From Paraburkholderia sp. SOS3 (GTDB lineage: Bacteria > Pseudomonadota > Gammaproteobacteria > Burkholderiales > Burkholderiaceae): DNA of 64,000 nucleotides. The DNA lies in assembly GCF_001922345.1 (NCBI RefSeq), contig NZ_CP018812.1, forward strand, positions 124,001 through 188,000, in the 5' to 3' direction. Shown here piece by piece: positions 47,107 through 57,120 of the stretch. A program made the translations under genes and the position numbers. How positions within the stretch are numbered: position 1 is the first letter of the stretch; each line of letters begins with the position of its first letter. The notes beneath the pieces were generated by a model, which searched no databases, was not told where the DNA came from, and saw nothing but the letters and a program-made list of their open reading frames with translations.

Positions 47107-49581
47107 ATGACCGACCTTGCCACGCCAGCCACTGCGGCCGCGTCTCACACGGCGCCGGCCACCGAGCTCGAAATCCAGGGCATGACCTGCGCCTCGTGCG
47201 CGATGCGCGTCGAAAAAGCGCTCGCGAAAGTGCCGGGCGTCGCGTCCGTGTCCGTGAATCTCGCCACCGAAAAGGCCAGCGTTCAGCTGAACGGCGCGTC
47301 TGGCATCGATCAGTTGATCGCCGCCGTCGAAAAGGCCGGCTACCATGCGACGCCGCTCGCGGCCGAACCATCCGCTGCTGCCGCCGCTTCAACGGCCGGC
47401 CTCGCTAGCGCGGCGTCCGCCAAACCGCGCGACAGCGCGCGCCGCGACTTCATCGCGGTGCTCGTCGCTGCGCTGCTGACACTGCCGCTCATCGTCCCGA
47501 TGGCGGCCGAACCGTTCGGCTACCACGTGATGTTGCCGGGTGCCGTGCAGCTCGTGCTCGCGACGATCGTCCAGTTCGTGTTCGGCGCGCGCTTCTATCG
47601 CGCCGCATGGCGCGCGGTGCGCGCGGGCGCCGGCAATATGGACCTGCTCGTCGCGCTCGGCACGTCGGCCGCGTACGGCGTCAGCCTTTATCAGCTCGCG
47701 ATGCATCCGGGCGACACGATGCATCTTTACTTCGAAGCGTCGGCCGTCGTCATCACGCTCGTGCGCTTCGGCAAGTGGCTCGAGGCGCGCGCAAAACGCC
47801 AGACCACCGACGCAATCCGCGCGCTCAACGCGTTGCGGCCGGACCGGGCGCGGATCGTCGTCGGCAACGACGAGCGCGAGGTGCCGCTCGCGCAGGTGCG
47901 CATCGGCATGATCGTCGCGGTGCGGCCCGGCGAACGTGTTCCCGTCGACGGCGCGATCGTGCAAGGCCGCACCCATATCGACGAATCGCTGATTACCGGC
48001 GAAAGCATGCCGGTGCCGAAGCAACCCGATGACGCTGTCACGGCGGGCTCGATCAACGGCGAAGGTGCGATCACGGTGCGCACCGAGGCAATCGGTGCGG
48101 AGACGACGCTCGCGCGCATCATCCGGCTCGTCGAGACCGCGCAGGCGGAAAAAGCACCGATCCAGCGCCTCGTCGACCGCGTCAGTGCCGTATTCGTGCC
48201 CGTGATTCTCGCGATCGCCGCACTCACGCTGCTGGGCTGGCTGTTTGCGGGCGCCGGCGTCGAGACCGCGATTCTCAATGCGGTCGCCGTGCTCGTGATC
48301 GCCTGCCCTTGCGCGCTCGGCCTCGCAACGCCGGCCGCGATCATGGCCGGCACCGGCGTCGCCGCGCGCCACGGCGTGCTGATCAAGGATGCGCAAGCAC
48401 TCGAGACCGCGCATCAGATCAATGTCGTTGCGTTCGACAAGACCGGCACGCTGACGGTCGGGCAGCCGTCGGTGACGGCCTTCGAGACCGTCGATGGCAC
48501 CGATCGCGACGAGGCGTTGCGTCTGGCTGCAGCGGTACAACGGCATAGCGACCATCCGTTGGCGCGCGCGGTGGTCAAGGCGTTCGAGGCGCAGCGGGGT
48601 TCGCGCGCGAACGTGACGGTCCAGGCCGATTCGCCGGCATCCGGCGGCGCCCTTGCCACTGCTACTGCTGCAGCCCATGCCGTTGCGAGCGTCGGCGCGG
48701 ATGCCGACGCCCACGCCGGTACCGCTCATGCCGCGCTCGCGGGAGCCACGGCATCCGCGACCGCACTTTCCGCGCGTGCGGTCCCCGGCCGTGGCGTCGA
48801 AGCCGATATCGACGGACGCACGATCGCGATCGGCAGCGGCCGCTGGCTCGCGGAACTCGATATCGCGCTGCCCGAGCGTCTCGCGTTGCGCGCGCAACAA
48901 CTCGAACACGCGGGCAACACGGTGTCGTGGCTGATCGCTCGTCCAATCGCTAGCGGCAGCGCAGGCGCTCATGACGGAGCAGGTACGGGCCCCGGCGCCA
49001 CGGCGCCCGCCGTGCTCGCGCTGATCGCCTTCGGCGACACCGTGAAACCGTCCGCGCGGGCGGCGATCGAGCGCCTCAGGCGAATGGGCATCAAGAGCGT
49101 GCTCGTCACCGGCGACAACCGCGGCAGCGCGGCGAGCGTCGCGGCTGCGCTCGGCATCGACGAGTTTCATGCCGAGGTGCTGCCCGCCGACAAGGCGCGC
49201 GTGATTCACGATCTGAAGATTCGCAGCGCGGGCGTCGTCGCGATGGCCGGCGACGGCATCAACGATGCGCCGGCGCTCGCCGCCGCCGACATCGGCATCG
49301 CGATGGCGACCGGCACCGACGTCGCGATGCATGCGGCCGGCATCACGCTGATGCGCGGCGACCCCGCGCTCGTCGCCGACGCGATCGATATCTCGCGCCG
49401 CACCTGGCGCAAGATCCAGCAGAACCTGTTCTGGGCGTTCGTGTACAACCTGATCGGCATTCCGCTCGCCGCGTTCGGCTTGCTCAATCCGATGCTCGCG
49501 GGCGCGGCCATGGCCTTCTCGAGCGTCAGCGTGGTGACGAATGCGCTGCTGCTGCGCCGCTGGAACGCGCGGCACAGCTGA
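47107..49581 (+). CDS. copA: Copper-exporting P1B-type ATPase
   Basis: An 824-residue Cu(I) export ATPase. One N-terminal HMA domain with C28 and C31 (GMTCASC); eight-span P1B layout; TGES actuator motif ([10 protein letters not shown]); CPC in membrane helix 6 (C400-P-C402); phosphorylation Asp444 in DKTGTLT; HP motif ([10 protein letters not shown]); and [19 protein letters not shown]. An Ala-rich low-complexity insertion of about 50 residues lies in the nucleotide-binding domain. The frame is open upstream inside paiB, but ATG 47107 follows the CueR-type promoter and gives a complete HMA domain. Confidence 0.95.
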   Translation: MTDLATPATAAASHTAPATELEIQGMTCASCAMRVEKALAKVPGVASVSVNLATEKASVQLNGASGIDQLIAAVEKAGYHATPLAAEPSAAAAASTAGLASAASAKPRDSARRDFIAVLVAALLTLPLIVPMAAEPFGYHVMLPGAVQLVLATIVQFVFGARFYRAAWRAVRAGAGNMDLLVALGTSAAYGVSLYQLAMHPGDTMHLYFEASAVVITLVRFGKWLEARAKRQTTDAIRALNALRPDRARIVVGNDEREVPLAQVRIGMIVAVRPGERVPVDGAIVQGRTHIDESLITGESMPVPKQPDDAVTAGSINGEGAITVRTEAIGAETTLARIIRLVETAQAEKAPIQRLVDRVSAVFVPVILAIAALTLLGWLFAGAGVETAILNAVAVLVIACPCALGLATPAAIMAGTGVAARHGVLIKDAQALETAHQINVVAFDKTGTLTVGQPSVTAFETVDGTDRDEALRLAAAVQRHSDHPLARAVVKAFEAQRGSRANVTVQADSPASGGALATATAAAHAVASVGADADAHAGTAHAALAGATASATALSARAVPGRGVEADIDGRTIAIGSGRWLAELDIALPERLALRAQQLEHAGNTVSWLIARPIASGSAGAHDGAGTGPGATAPAVLALIAFGDTVKPSARAAIERLRRMGIKSVLVTGDNRGSAASVAAALGIDEFHAEVLPADKARVIHDLKIRSAGVVAMAGDGINDAPALAAADIGIAMATGTDVAMHAAGITLMRGDPALVADAIDISRRTWRKIQQNLFWAFVYNLIGIPLAAFGLLNPMLAGAAMAFSSVSVVTNALLLRRWNARHS

Positions 49582-49610
49582 ACGGGCCGCCGCGCCGGCG
49601 CTGCGCGACC

Positions 49611-49650
49611 GGCACGGCACGGCACGGCACGGCACGGCACGGCACGGCAC
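49611..49650. repeat. Pentanucleotide tandem repeat downstream of copA
   Basis: Eight perfect tandem copies of ggcac, between the copA stop and the chemoreceptor gene. Noncoding in the adopted annotation; a likely variable-number repeat. Confidence 0.95.
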
Positions 49651-49804
49651 GGCCAGTCATTACACTTTGCTTTCGAAAGACTAAAGAAATCCGTCCGCGC
49701 TGCCGTTAACCCCTGACAGGTCGCGAGAACTTCAAGCGTTGGGCAATCTGCTCGCGACACGAAACTGCGCATGCAGTCCCGTCCCCGTTACCGCCAGCAC
49801 TGAC

Positions 49805-51781
49805 ATGGAATTCCCCTCTTTGCGCCGCGCCAGCGTCGGCGCCAGGCTCGCCATGCTGTCGTGCGCACTGGTGGCGTCGATCTTCGCGGCTTTCACATGG
49901 GCCGTGACGCGCTCGGCCGGCGAGCAGATCAACGAACAGGTGCTCACCCGCATCGCCGAGAAAGACCGCTCGATCGCCGACACGATTTCGCTGTTCGACA
50001 AGGCGCTCGGCGCCGAAGTCGGCCGCTCGATGTCGTTGTTCGAACACTTCATGCCGTCGGACTTCGCGCTCGACGAAACGCAGAAGGTGGATATCAACGG
50101 TGTCGCCACGCCCGTCTTCAAGGCCGGCGACAAGACGCTCAATCTCGACTTCTCGATTCCCGACGACTTCCTCGCACGCAGCGGCGCGATTGCCACCGTA
50201 TTCGCGCGCACCGGCGACGACTTCGTGCGCGTGACGACGTCGCTGAAAAAGCAGGACGGCTCGCGCGCGATCGGCACGCTGCTCGACCGCAAAGGCCCCG
50301 CCTACGCGCCGATTCTCGCGGGCAAGACCTACACGGGGCTCGCCGCGCTGTTCGGCAAGCGCTATATCACGCAGTACAAGCCGATCCTCGATGCGAACGG
50401 CCGCGTGATCGGCGCGCTGTTTGTCGGCGTCGGCGTCGATGCGCAGATCGATTCGATCGAAGACGGCATCCGCAAACTGAAGATCGGCGATAACGGCTAC
50501 TACTTCGTGATCGACGCGTCCCATGGCGCGGATCGCGGCAAGCTCATCGTCCATCCGACCGCGGCCGGCCAGAAGGCCGACGACAACAACGCGCCGTATC
50601 GTCAGATGCTCGACGAGAAGGAAGGGCGAATCGCGTATACGTCACAGGACGCGGCGCTCGGCGAAACGAGTGCGTCCGACAAATACGCATCGTTCATTAC
50701 CGTGCCCGAATGGCAGTGGCTGCTCGGCGGCATTGCGAAACGCGACGAAGTGATGGCGCAGGTCAACGCGACGCGCGACCGCTTCCTGCTGATCGGCTTC
50801 GTGCTCGTCGCGGTGTTCGTGGCGATCTTCCTGATCGTCGTGCGCCGCCTCGTGAGCCATCCGCTCGAAGAAGCGGCCAAGGCCTCCGAACGTTTCGCGG
50901 CCGGCGACCTCAGCGTGCGCGTGGGCGACGCGGGCCGCGGCCGTCGCGACGAAATCGGCCGGCTCATGCATGCGATCGACGGTATCGGCGAAGGGCTCGC
51001 GCGCATCGTGACGCAGGTGCGCGGCGCATCGTCGGACATCACCGACGGCACCGCGAAAATCGCCGCCGGCAGCGGCGATATCGCGGCACGCGTCGCGACG
51101 CAGGCGAGCAGCCTCGAAGAAACCGCGGCGAGCATGGAACAGTTGACCTCGACGGTGCAGCAGAACGCGGGGCATGCGGCGCAGGCCAATACGCTCGTCA
51201 CAAACGCGTCGGCCGCGGCGGTGGACGGCGGCCGCGCGGTCGAGCGCGTCGTGTCGACGATGGGCGAGATCAGCCAGTCTTCGAAGAAGATCGCCGATAT
51301 CACGTCTGTGATCGAAGGGATCGCGTTCCAGACCAACATCCTTGCGCTGAACGCGGCCGTCGAAGCCGCGCGCGCTGGCGAGCACGGCAAGGGTTTCGCG
51401 GTCGTCGCCTCGGAAGTGCGCGCGCTCGCGCAGCGCAGCGCCGCTGCGGCGAAGGAAATCGAAGCGCTGATCGCCGAATCGACGGCGCAGGTCGATAACG
51501 GTTACCGGATCGCGGAGGAGGCAAGCGTGACGATGCGCGGCATCGTCGATCGCGTCGGCCAGGTGCAGACGATCATCGGTGAAATCAGCGTCGCGTCGCG
51601 CGAACAGTCGGGCGGCATCGAGCAGGTCAATCTCGCCGTTACGCAGATCGGCGAAGCGACGCAGCAGAACGCGACGCTGGTGGTCGAAGCGGAACGTGCG
51701 GCTGCGGAATTGCGTGAGCAGGCGGACCGTTTGAGCAATGCGGTCAGCGTGTTCAAGGTCAGTGGAGCCGGGCGGAACTGA
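49805..51781 (+). CDS. Methyl-accepting chemotaxis protein with Cache sensor
   Basis: A 658-residue chemoreceptor. Membrane span 1 about 14-34, a periplasmic Cache-type double sensor (about 35-320; [21 protein letters not shown] is the Cache core), span 2 (about 325-348), HAMP, then the signalling hairpin with tip [20 protein letters not shown]. No CheR-binding pentapeptide at the C-terminus (ends VSGAGRN). I use the ATG at 49805; the open frame starts earlier at 49739 but that part is not protein-like. Ligand unknown. Confidence 0.92.
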   Translation: MEFPSLRRASVGARLAMLSCALVASIFAAFTWAVTRSAGEQINEQVLTRIAEKDRSIADTISLFDKALGAEVGRSMSLFEHFMPSDFALDETQKVDINGVATPVFKAGDKTLNLDFSIPDDFLARSGAIATVFARTGDDFVRVTTSLKKQDGSRAIGTLLDRKGPAYAPILAGKTYTGLAALFGKRYITQYKPILDANGRVIGALFVGVGVDAQIDSIEDGIRKLKIGDNGYYFVIDASHGADRGKLIVHPTAAGQKADDNNAPYRQMLDEKEGRIAYTSQDAALGETSASDKYASFITVPEWQWLLGGIAKRDEVMAQVNATRDRFLLIGFVLVAVFVAIFLIVVRRLVSHPLEEAAKASERFAAGDLSVRVGDAGRGRRDEIGRLMHAIDGIGEGLARIVTQVRGASSDITDGTAKIAAGSGDIAARVATQASSLEETAASMEQLTSTVQQNAGHAAQANTLVTNASAAAVDGGRAVERVVSTMGEISQSSKKIADITSVIEGIAFQTNILALNAAVEAARAGEHGKGFAVVASEVRALAQRSAAAAKEIEALIAESTAQVDNGYRIAEEASVTMRGIVDRVGQVQTIIGEISVASREQSGGIEQVNLAVTQIGEATQQNATLVVEAERAAAELREQADRLSNAVSVFKVSGAGRN

Positions 51782-51797
51782 GGTAGCCCGGCATCAA

Positions 51798-52412
51798 TCA
51801 GGCCGTCGGCCGGAACATCTCGAACATCGGGCCGATCTCCGCGTAATCCGCGCGATATCCGGCGCGCATCACCGGATGCGCGGCCATCGTATCGAACCGG
51901 CCATCCTTCAGATACTGGTTCTGAATGTGCACGCCGACCACTTGCCCGATCGCGAGGTAGTTGTCGATCGGTTTGCCGTCGAGCGAATGCAGCCGCACGA
52001 CCTGCAGCAGTTTGCATTCGAGTGCTGCGGGCGATTCGCCGACGTGCGGCACCGATACATTGCGTCCCGGCACCGGCGTCAAGCCCGCGAGTTCGAATTC
52101 GTCGACTTCCGGCGGCACCGGCGCCGAAGTCTGGTTCATCTGCGCGGCGAGTGCTTTCGACGTCATGTTCCAGACGAACTCGCCTGTCTCTTCGATATTG
52201 CGGATGCTGTCCTTATACGACTCGCTGCAAAAGCCGATCATCGGCGGAAACGTCGCAAACGCGCCGAAGAAGCTGTATGGCGCGAGATTGAGCCGGCCGT
52301 TTGCGGCGCGCGTCGAAATCCAGCCGATCACGCGCGGCGCGACGATCGCTTTGAACGGATCGTGCGGCAAGCCGTGGCCGACGAGCGGATCGTAGAAGTG
52401 AACTTCGTTCAT
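51798..52412 (-). CDS. Flavin reductase-like FMN-binding protein
   Basis: A 204-residue flavin reductase-domain protein (FMN-binding split barrel). Features: PRVIGWISTRAANGRLNLAP, FFGAFATFPPMIGF, and CKLLQVVRL. Several homologous proteins reduce or use FMN, but substrate is unknown. It converges with the chemoreceptor gene, 16 bases between stops. Confidence 0.85.
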   Translation of the reverse strand: MNEVHFYDPLVGHGLPHDPFKAIVAPRVIGWISTRAANGRLNLAPYSFFGAFATFPPMIGFCSESYKDSIRNIEETGEFVWNMTSKALAAQMNQTSAPVPPEVDEFELAGLTPVPGRNVSVPHVGESPAALECKLLQVVRLHSLDGKPIDNYLAIGQVVGVHIQNQYLKDGRFDTMAAHPVMRAGYRADYAEIGPMFEMFRPTA

Positions 52413-52598
52413 GTGGCGTTGCCTGATTCCCGGTGTGCGTTGGACGAAGTGCCCAGCATAGCGCACACACGATGCGCGTTGCCCGTAAAGGAAACCGGCC
52501 TGCCGCATGATGCGCGGCAGGCCGGTTCAACTTCGCATGCAGCGGCAAGCGCCGCTGCACTCACGGCCTGCATTCACAGCCGTTTCACATCGCACCGA

Positions 52599-52886
52599 TT
52601 AACCGTGGTGATCGTGGTCATGGTCGTGACTGTGGAAGTCGCGGTGACGATACGGATCGTGTGCGTGCGGATGGCGGTGCATCCATTCGTCGTGCGACCA
52701 GTAGCGGTGGCCGTCCCAATAGCGGCCGTCGCCCTGCCAGCCGATGTTGATCGACAGGCCAACCGGCATCATGTGCGGTTCGCCATACACCACCGTTTGC
52801 GCAAATGCGCCGGTTGCGCCGAGCAAAGCGCCGCCCGCGAGCAGCGTGGCAATCAGGGTGCGCGACGTCTTGTTCAAGGCTTTCAT
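52599..52886 (-). CDS. Small exported His/Asp-rich protein
   Basis: A 95-residue protein with a Sec signal peptide (cut after GAFAQ, about 29-30) and a C-terminal 40 residues extremely rich in His and Asp (HDHDHDHH near the end). It may bind divalent metal in the periplasm. No domain family is recognised beyond this composition. It stands alone; upstream region is 52887-53313. Confidence 0.75.
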   Translation of the reverse strand: MKALNKTSRTLIATLLAGGALLGATGAFAQTVVYGEPHMMPVGLSINIGWQGDGRYWDGHRYWSHDEWMHRHPHAHDPYRHRDFHSHDHDHDHHG

Positions 52887-53313
52887 GTTCGTTCTCCCGT
52901 TCAGAGTTGTTGCTGGCGCGGGCCGCGGATGCGAGTGCGTCCGGCTTTGGCCCCGCGCTTGAGACCCACTTTAGCGGCGCCGCCGATTTATAAACGTGAA
53001 CACTTGTAAGCGCGCATTTCACAAAACGCCGGCCCATACGTCCCCGTTATCGGCGAATCGCCTGTCATTTCGGGACGAGGCTTGCGGCTGCACTGACAGA
53101 GTGCTTGCTTCGATGTCAGCGACCGTTACATCCCTTTCGTCCAAGAAAGCGTGGGAAAGCAGATTCGAAGGTGAAAATTTGACGGCAACGCGTTTGCGGA
53201 CTACCTGCGCAGGACTGGAAAAACAAAAAGCCCGGCTTGCACCGGGCTTTCGTTACTCCGCTTTGACGACTTCGCGCGGATTACGCGTATGGGCGATACG
53301 ACTTGCGCCCAGA
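52887..53313. other. Intergenic region holding a terminator, no gene seen
   Basis: About 430 bases. It should hold the promoter of the His-rich protein at its left end and the terminator of the small gene at its right end (53219-53250). Open frames here have no convincing ribosome site or protein-like composition. Confidence 0.5.
53219..53250 (-). terminator. Intrinsic terminator of the 52-residue protein gene
   Basis: Seven-bp stem agcccgg / ccgggct with 6-base loop, followed on the minus strand by a T-rich tract (complement of aaaaacaaaaa). It lies about 65 bases after the stop at 53314-53316. Confidence 0.85.
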
Positions 53314-53472
53314 TTAGTCGGTAAGACGGACGCCGAACAGCGTGGCTTGCGCACGGCGCAGGCGCTCCGCTTCGCGTTGGCGTGCCTGGAACGAGTAATC
53401 CGAATCGAGCGGCAGGTGCGGCGACGCAAAGAGGTCGCTGACCTTTTGGTACAGAGCAAAAAGAAAGTTCAT
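53314..53472 (-). CDS. Small 52-residue protein, possibly DUF3563-like
   Basis: A 52-residue protein read from ATG 53472 (MNFLFALYQKVSDLFASPHL) to TAA. A clear GGGAG ribosome site lies 6 bases upstream, and the gene has a strong promoter and a terminator, so I consider it real. The amphipathic start and Arg/Glu-rich tail resemble short DUF3563-type proteins common in Burkholderia, but identity is unproven. Confidence 0.8.
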   Translation of the reverse strand: MNFLFALYQKVSDLFASPHLPLDSDYSFQARQREAERLRRAQATLFGVRLTD

Positions 53473-53498
53473 GGCGACTCCCGGCTGTTGATTGATTG

Positions 53499-53546
53499 GG
53501 GTTTTCCCTTAAGACCGAGTATAGGGTTTTCCCTAGATCGCGTCTA
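53499..53546 (-). promoter_or_regulatory. Promoter with paired GGGAAAACCC motifs
   Basis: On the minus strand: -35 TAGACG (53541-53546), 17-bp spacer, -10 TATACT (53518-53523). Two copies of agggaaaaccc flank the -10 (53524-53534 and 53499-53509), 25 bp apart; the upstream one forms the dyad TAGGG-4-CCCTA. The arrangement suggests a regulator bound over the -10 region. Confidence 0.75.
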
Positions 53547-53669
53547 GTGCATCGCACAATTTTTTTGTAAATGCCGCGCGGCCCGGCGTCCCAGCGCTTT
53601 GTGCGTTGCATCATCGCAACAGAGGTGGCACCGGCGGGCGGTCTATGCGCCGCCCGCCGCGCTTCGGCA

Positions 53670-55091
53670 TCAGCGCGGATGCGTCGTTGCCGTTGCGGCT
53701 GCGGACTTGTGTTTGCGCGCGTGCGCGGTCTTCGCCGGCGAATGGGGCTCGGCGGGCTGACGCGCGGCGGCCGCTGCCGGTACGTCCGGATTGGCTGGTG
53801 CATTGCCCGCGTTTCCTGCGCTGCCGATCGTCGCAGCCGGCGTCGCGGACGGACGCACGGAAGACGATTCGGTCTGCAGCAGCGTTGCGAAGGTCGCCTG
53901 CTGGCCGAGCAGCGTCTGTTCGATGCGTTGCTGCCGAACCGTCGTGTCATGCGCGAGGCGCACGAGCAACAGCATCTGCGCAACGCCGATCGCCACCGTC
54001 ACGAGCAGCACACCGACGACGATCGACAGCATCCGCTTCATCCGGCGCGAATGCTCAGCGGCCGCGCGACGCTGGTCGGCAATCACGCCGTACAGCGCGT
54101 CGACGGTATCGGCGAATGCGGCCGCGCGTGCGTGGTCGAGTTCGGGTGTGGCGCGCGAGGGCGAGGGTTGCGCAGCGGCGCCGATGCCTGCAACGCCCGA
54201 TGCGCCGAACGGCGTGCGAGGCGCCGAAGACGCGTACGGTTGCCTCGGCGGTGGTGCCGCGCGCGTGGCATCGGCGGCCGGTTCGGTGGTGGATCCGGTG
54301 GATCCGGTGGATCCAGCGGTGTCGGTGGTGTCGGTGGTGTCGTTTGGAGGCAAGGAGTTGGCGCCACGCGACGCGGCAAGCGTCTTCGTTTCAGTATCAA
54401 GCGCGGTCGCATTGCGTGCGGTGGATGCCGCCGCCATCGGCAGTGCATCGGACGAGACCGCACCCGCCGACGTACTCGGCTGCGCACTTGACCGCATACT
54501 CGGCCGCATGACCGGCGAAGACGCGACCGCGGACGTCTCACGCGCGCCGCCGCCGTCATTTTCACTGTTCGCCTTCGCTCGCGCCGTATCGGCAGTCGCG
54601 ACAGTTGCGTTGCCCGGTTCATCTGCACGCGCTTGCAGCGGCGGCGCGTTCGTTTCGTCTGCGCCGCCCGCCGCTTCGCGTCCCGCATCGCGCACTGCAT
54701 CCTGCGCATGTGCCGCGGCGCGCGCACTCCGGCGCACTGCCTTCGTCTCCACCGGCGCCTCGACAACCACCGCATCGCCGCCGTCCGCAGCCGCCGCCTC
54801 GACCGCGGCCAGCACCTCGTCGGGCAATTCGAACCCGGTCAGCGTGCCTTGCCGCACGTCGATGTTCATCGCCTCCAACGCCGCGCGCGCGGGATCGTCG
54901 GGGAACAGGTCAAGCGTGCCGTCGTCGGCGGGCACGTCGCTGAGTTCAGCGAGGCGCTGCGCCGAACGCGCGGCGCGTGCAAGCTTGTTTTCGGTTTCGG
55001 TCGAGACGGTGGAGGGAGCGGACGGGGTACGCGGCGCTTTCGAGCCGGAACGGGCGGGGCGGGAGGTCGTAGGTGCTGCGGGATCGGCCAT
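53670..55091 (-). CDS. Hypothetical protein with long disordered N-terminus and one membrane span
   Basis: A 473-residue protein. The first 330 residues are Ala/Thr/Ser/Pro-rich and mostly disordered; a short conserved-looking stretch (LELPD-type, about 60-100: LDLFPDDPARAALEAMNIDV) may be functional. A membrane span follows at about 355-385 (MLSIVVGVLLVTVAIGVAQML) and the C-terminal part is Ala/Lys-rich. In-frame short repeats occur at 54290-54345. No function can be named. ATG 55091 has a GGA ribosome site; an in-frame TTG lies at 55103. Confidence 0.75.
   Translation of the reverse strand: MADPAAPTTSRPARSGSKAPRTPSAPSTVSTETENKLARAARSAQRLAELSDVPADDGTLDLFPDDPARAALEAMNIDVRQGTLTGFELPDEVLAAVEAAAADGGDAVVVEAPVETKAVRRSARAAAHAQDAVRDAGREAAGGADETNAPPLQARADEPGNATVATADTARAKANSENDGGGARETSAVASSPVMRPSMRSSAQPSTSAGAVSSDALPMAAASTARNATALDTETKTLAASRGANSLPPNDTTDTTDTAGSTGSTGSTTEPAADATRAAPPPRQPYASSAPRTPFGASGVAGIGAAAQPSPSRATPELDHARAAAFADTVDALYGVIADQRRAAAEHSRRMKRMLSIVVGVLLVTVAIGVAQMLLLVRLAHDTTVRQQRIEQTLLGQQATFATLLQTESSSVRPSATPAATIGSAGNAGNAPANPDVPAAAAARQPAEPHSPAKTAHARKHKSAAATATTHPR
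54290..54345 (-). repeat. 9-bp in-frame repeats in the hypothetical gene
   Basis: Adjacent short tandem runs of ggtggatcc-like and ggtgtcggt-like units encoding Ser-Thr-Gly and Asp-Thr-Thr repeats within the disordered part of the protein. Confidence 0.7.
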
Positions 55092-55188
55092 GTTGTGTTC
55101 CAAAGTGTCCCCGGGAGAATCGGGTCGAGCGCCGCTATTATGGACGACAAGCCGCAGCGATTCGATCCCGCCGTCTCGGGTCGCCCGG

Positions 55189-55689
55189 TCACACGTTGTA
55201 CAAAAGAGTCATTCCCGCGCGTTTTGCGCATCGCTTGCGCGTTGCTTCCCGACCGCGATCAGCCGTAACTTGCGGCTGCTTGTCCCAGCCCTTCGCATGC
55301 GCTTCGGCGAGCACCGCTGTCGTCGCGAGCCTTGCACGCACGAGGACCTGCCCGACCTGGCCTGTGCGATCGGGCCACACGCGCACTCTTAGCATCGGCA
55401 GATCGAACGGCAGCGGTGCGCCATCGGCCGTCTTTTGCGACGGCGCGAGCGTGCCGGCAGCGGTGTCGACCCAGTTGCTGAAGTAATCATTGAAGCGATG
55501 CGCGGTTTCCGTATCAAACGAAAGCGCCGTCTGCAGCGTTTCCGACACACGCCGAGCATAGGCAAGCCATGCTTGCGGCGCCTTCTCGATGCTCGCGTGA
55601 TGCGCGCCCGTGCCGACCCACGCTGTGCGCGAACGCCAGCAGCGCCGCGCCGAGCGCGCCCGCTACGCCAAGCTTGCCAGCCTGATCAT
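55189..55689 (-). pseudogene. Small membrane protein gene with split reading frame
   Basis: The ATG at 55689 overlaps the YbjN stop (ATGA), as expected for the next operon gene, but this frame ends at a TAG after 8 residues (55663-55665). A membrane-span sequence (LGVAGALGAALLAFAHSV) then appears in another frame. The soluble part (HHASIEKAPQAWLAYARR onward, continuing to the stop at 55189) is back in the first frame. A GTG at 55548 would start only the C-terminal 119 residues. Two compensating shifts, or an alternative TTG start at 55738 with one shift, would restore a full protein. Confidence 0.55.
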
Positions 55690-56222
55690 TGCGCGTCGGC
55701 CTTCGACGCGTCCGTCGCGCTGCTCGCGAGGCCGGCAACGGTGACGCCTGCGGCTCCTTCCCCCGCGGCCGTCGCCGGCCGGTCGCGCAGATGCAGCAGG
55801 AACTCGCGAATCAGGCGGTCCCACAGCTCGATCAGCGAACGCAGATTGCGCTCGCTCACGCCGCCCGCCACCACCACGTCCATTTCGAGCACGAGGAACG
55901 GCGCCTGTTCCCAGAGTCGCGCAAAGCGCTTCGTGCGGTTCCAGCTCGCGACGATCTCCGCCGGCAATTCGCCCTGCACCTGCAGCGCGCAGCTCAGCGT
56001 GAAGTCGAGGAACGTGCCTGCTTCGGCGGCCGCATTGCCGAAGCGCGCCGCGAAGCCGACGCCCTGGCTCGCACTCATCAACTGCACGACCCCATTCTGC
56101 TCGGCCGCCGTCACGCGGTAGCCCGCCGCCTTGAACACATCGGCCAGCTGGTCGACGCCGACGGCTTCGATGAATCTCTCGTCGTTTCCCTTCTCCAATA
56201 CTGCGTTTGCCGCGGTCGTCAT
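55686..56222 (-). CDS. YbjN-domain protein
   Basis: A 178-residue cytoplasmic protein of the YbjN/type III chaperone-like fold: VDQLADVFKAAGYRVT, then GVGFAARFGN and ASWNRTKRFARLW are the family pattern. Exact role unknown; members act as sensory or chaperone-like proteins. ATG 56222 has AGGA six bases upstream. It heads a possible operon with the frame-broken gene and the 473-residue protein. Confidence 0.85.
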   Translation of the reverse strand: MTTAANAVLEKGNDERFIEAVGVDQLADVFKAAGYRVTAAEQNGVVQLMSASQGVGFAARFGNAAAEAGTFLDFTLSCALQVQGELPAEIVASWNRTKRFARLWEQAPFLVLEMDVVVAGGVSERNLRSLIELWDRLIREFLLHLRDRPATAAGEGAAGVTVAGLASSATDASKADAQ

Positions 56223-56269
56223 ATCGTGTCCTGTTGTTTCGATCAATCGTGTGAACGGGCTGATTACAT

Positions 56270-57052
56270 TTACGGGTTACGTCGATCGCCTGAGTCGAAG
56301 CAGAATGCAATGCCCGACCGCATATGGTGCGACGCCTTCGTGACTGTGTTATTTCGCCGCAGCGACTGCTGACGCGGGTTTCCCGATGCCGCTACGGCAG
56401 GCACCGGAAGCGCGTTCGGATCGTATTTGGCCGCATACAACTGATCGCCGTACCGCTGCGCGATCTCGTCGTACTTCACGCGTGCGCTGCTGCGCGGCCG
56501 AAGCCCTGTCCGCCTGCAATTGCGCCTGCGTGTGCTGCAGTTGCCGCAATTGCTCGACGGTCGAACCTGGTTGCGCGCGCAACCGGTGTTCAATGCTGCC
56601 GCTTTGCGCATGTGCCGGCATCCTGCTGCTGATCAACGCGCGCAGCGATTGCCCCTGCTTCTGGCCTTCGGCAATGTCGGTCGTCGCGTTGACCAATGCG
56701 CTCGCGATCGTCGACGCGAACCAGCGGCATCATCGCCGCCCGGTCGGTAGCCGCGTGCGTGTCGCGCTGCGCTACCGTTGCTGCCCTGGCGGGCATACGG
56801 CGCGCTTCGCCGGTTCGCTGGCGCAACCGCGATGGAGACTCGGCGCGACGGCCGCTTTCTGCGTGCTGTCGTTGCGCATGCATGCGTGGCTCGCATTCGA
56901 AGTGCCGATCTGGTGCTGGATTTCGCGCGGCACATTTGCACCCGATCGCGCAGAGCGCGCCGAGGGTCGTGCCGCCAGCGACACCGGGCCGCCCGCGCGC
57001 TGGCCGCCCGACTCCGGTTCATCGGCCGACACGCACCGCGGCGGCCATTCAT
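56270..57052 (-). pseudogene. Multiply frameshifted hypothetical gene
   Basis: Protein-like segments appear in different frames along the minus strand in a consistent order: SNASHACMRNDSTQKAAVAP (around 56900), RAATVAQRDTHAATDRAAMM (around 56770), FASTIASALVNATTDIAEGQ (56700), EQLRQLQHTQAQLQADRASA (56550), VKYDEIAQRYGDQLYAAKYD (56450). No single frame joins them. This pattern fits a decayed gene with at least three shifts. I cannot name the original product. No frame on the plus strand looks real. Confidence 0.5.
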
Positions 57053-57120
57053 AGCGCGTTCATGAGGCTGGGCAAACCCGCTTCGAATGACGACTCAAAG
57101 CTCGAAAGCAGCGCACGACA

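Noticed and set aside
47389..49650. Minus-strand open frame opposite copA
   Set aside because: copA has all catalytic motifs; the opposite frame has no recognisable feature.
49739..49804. Earlier start for the chemoreceptor
   Set aside because: The extra 22 residues are not part of a signal-anchor and precede a normal MCP start; ATG 49805 fits the membrane span.
52996..53547. Plus-strand open frame of about 183 residues
   Set aside because: It runs across the terminator and opposite the 52-residue gene, with no ribosome site or family resemblance.
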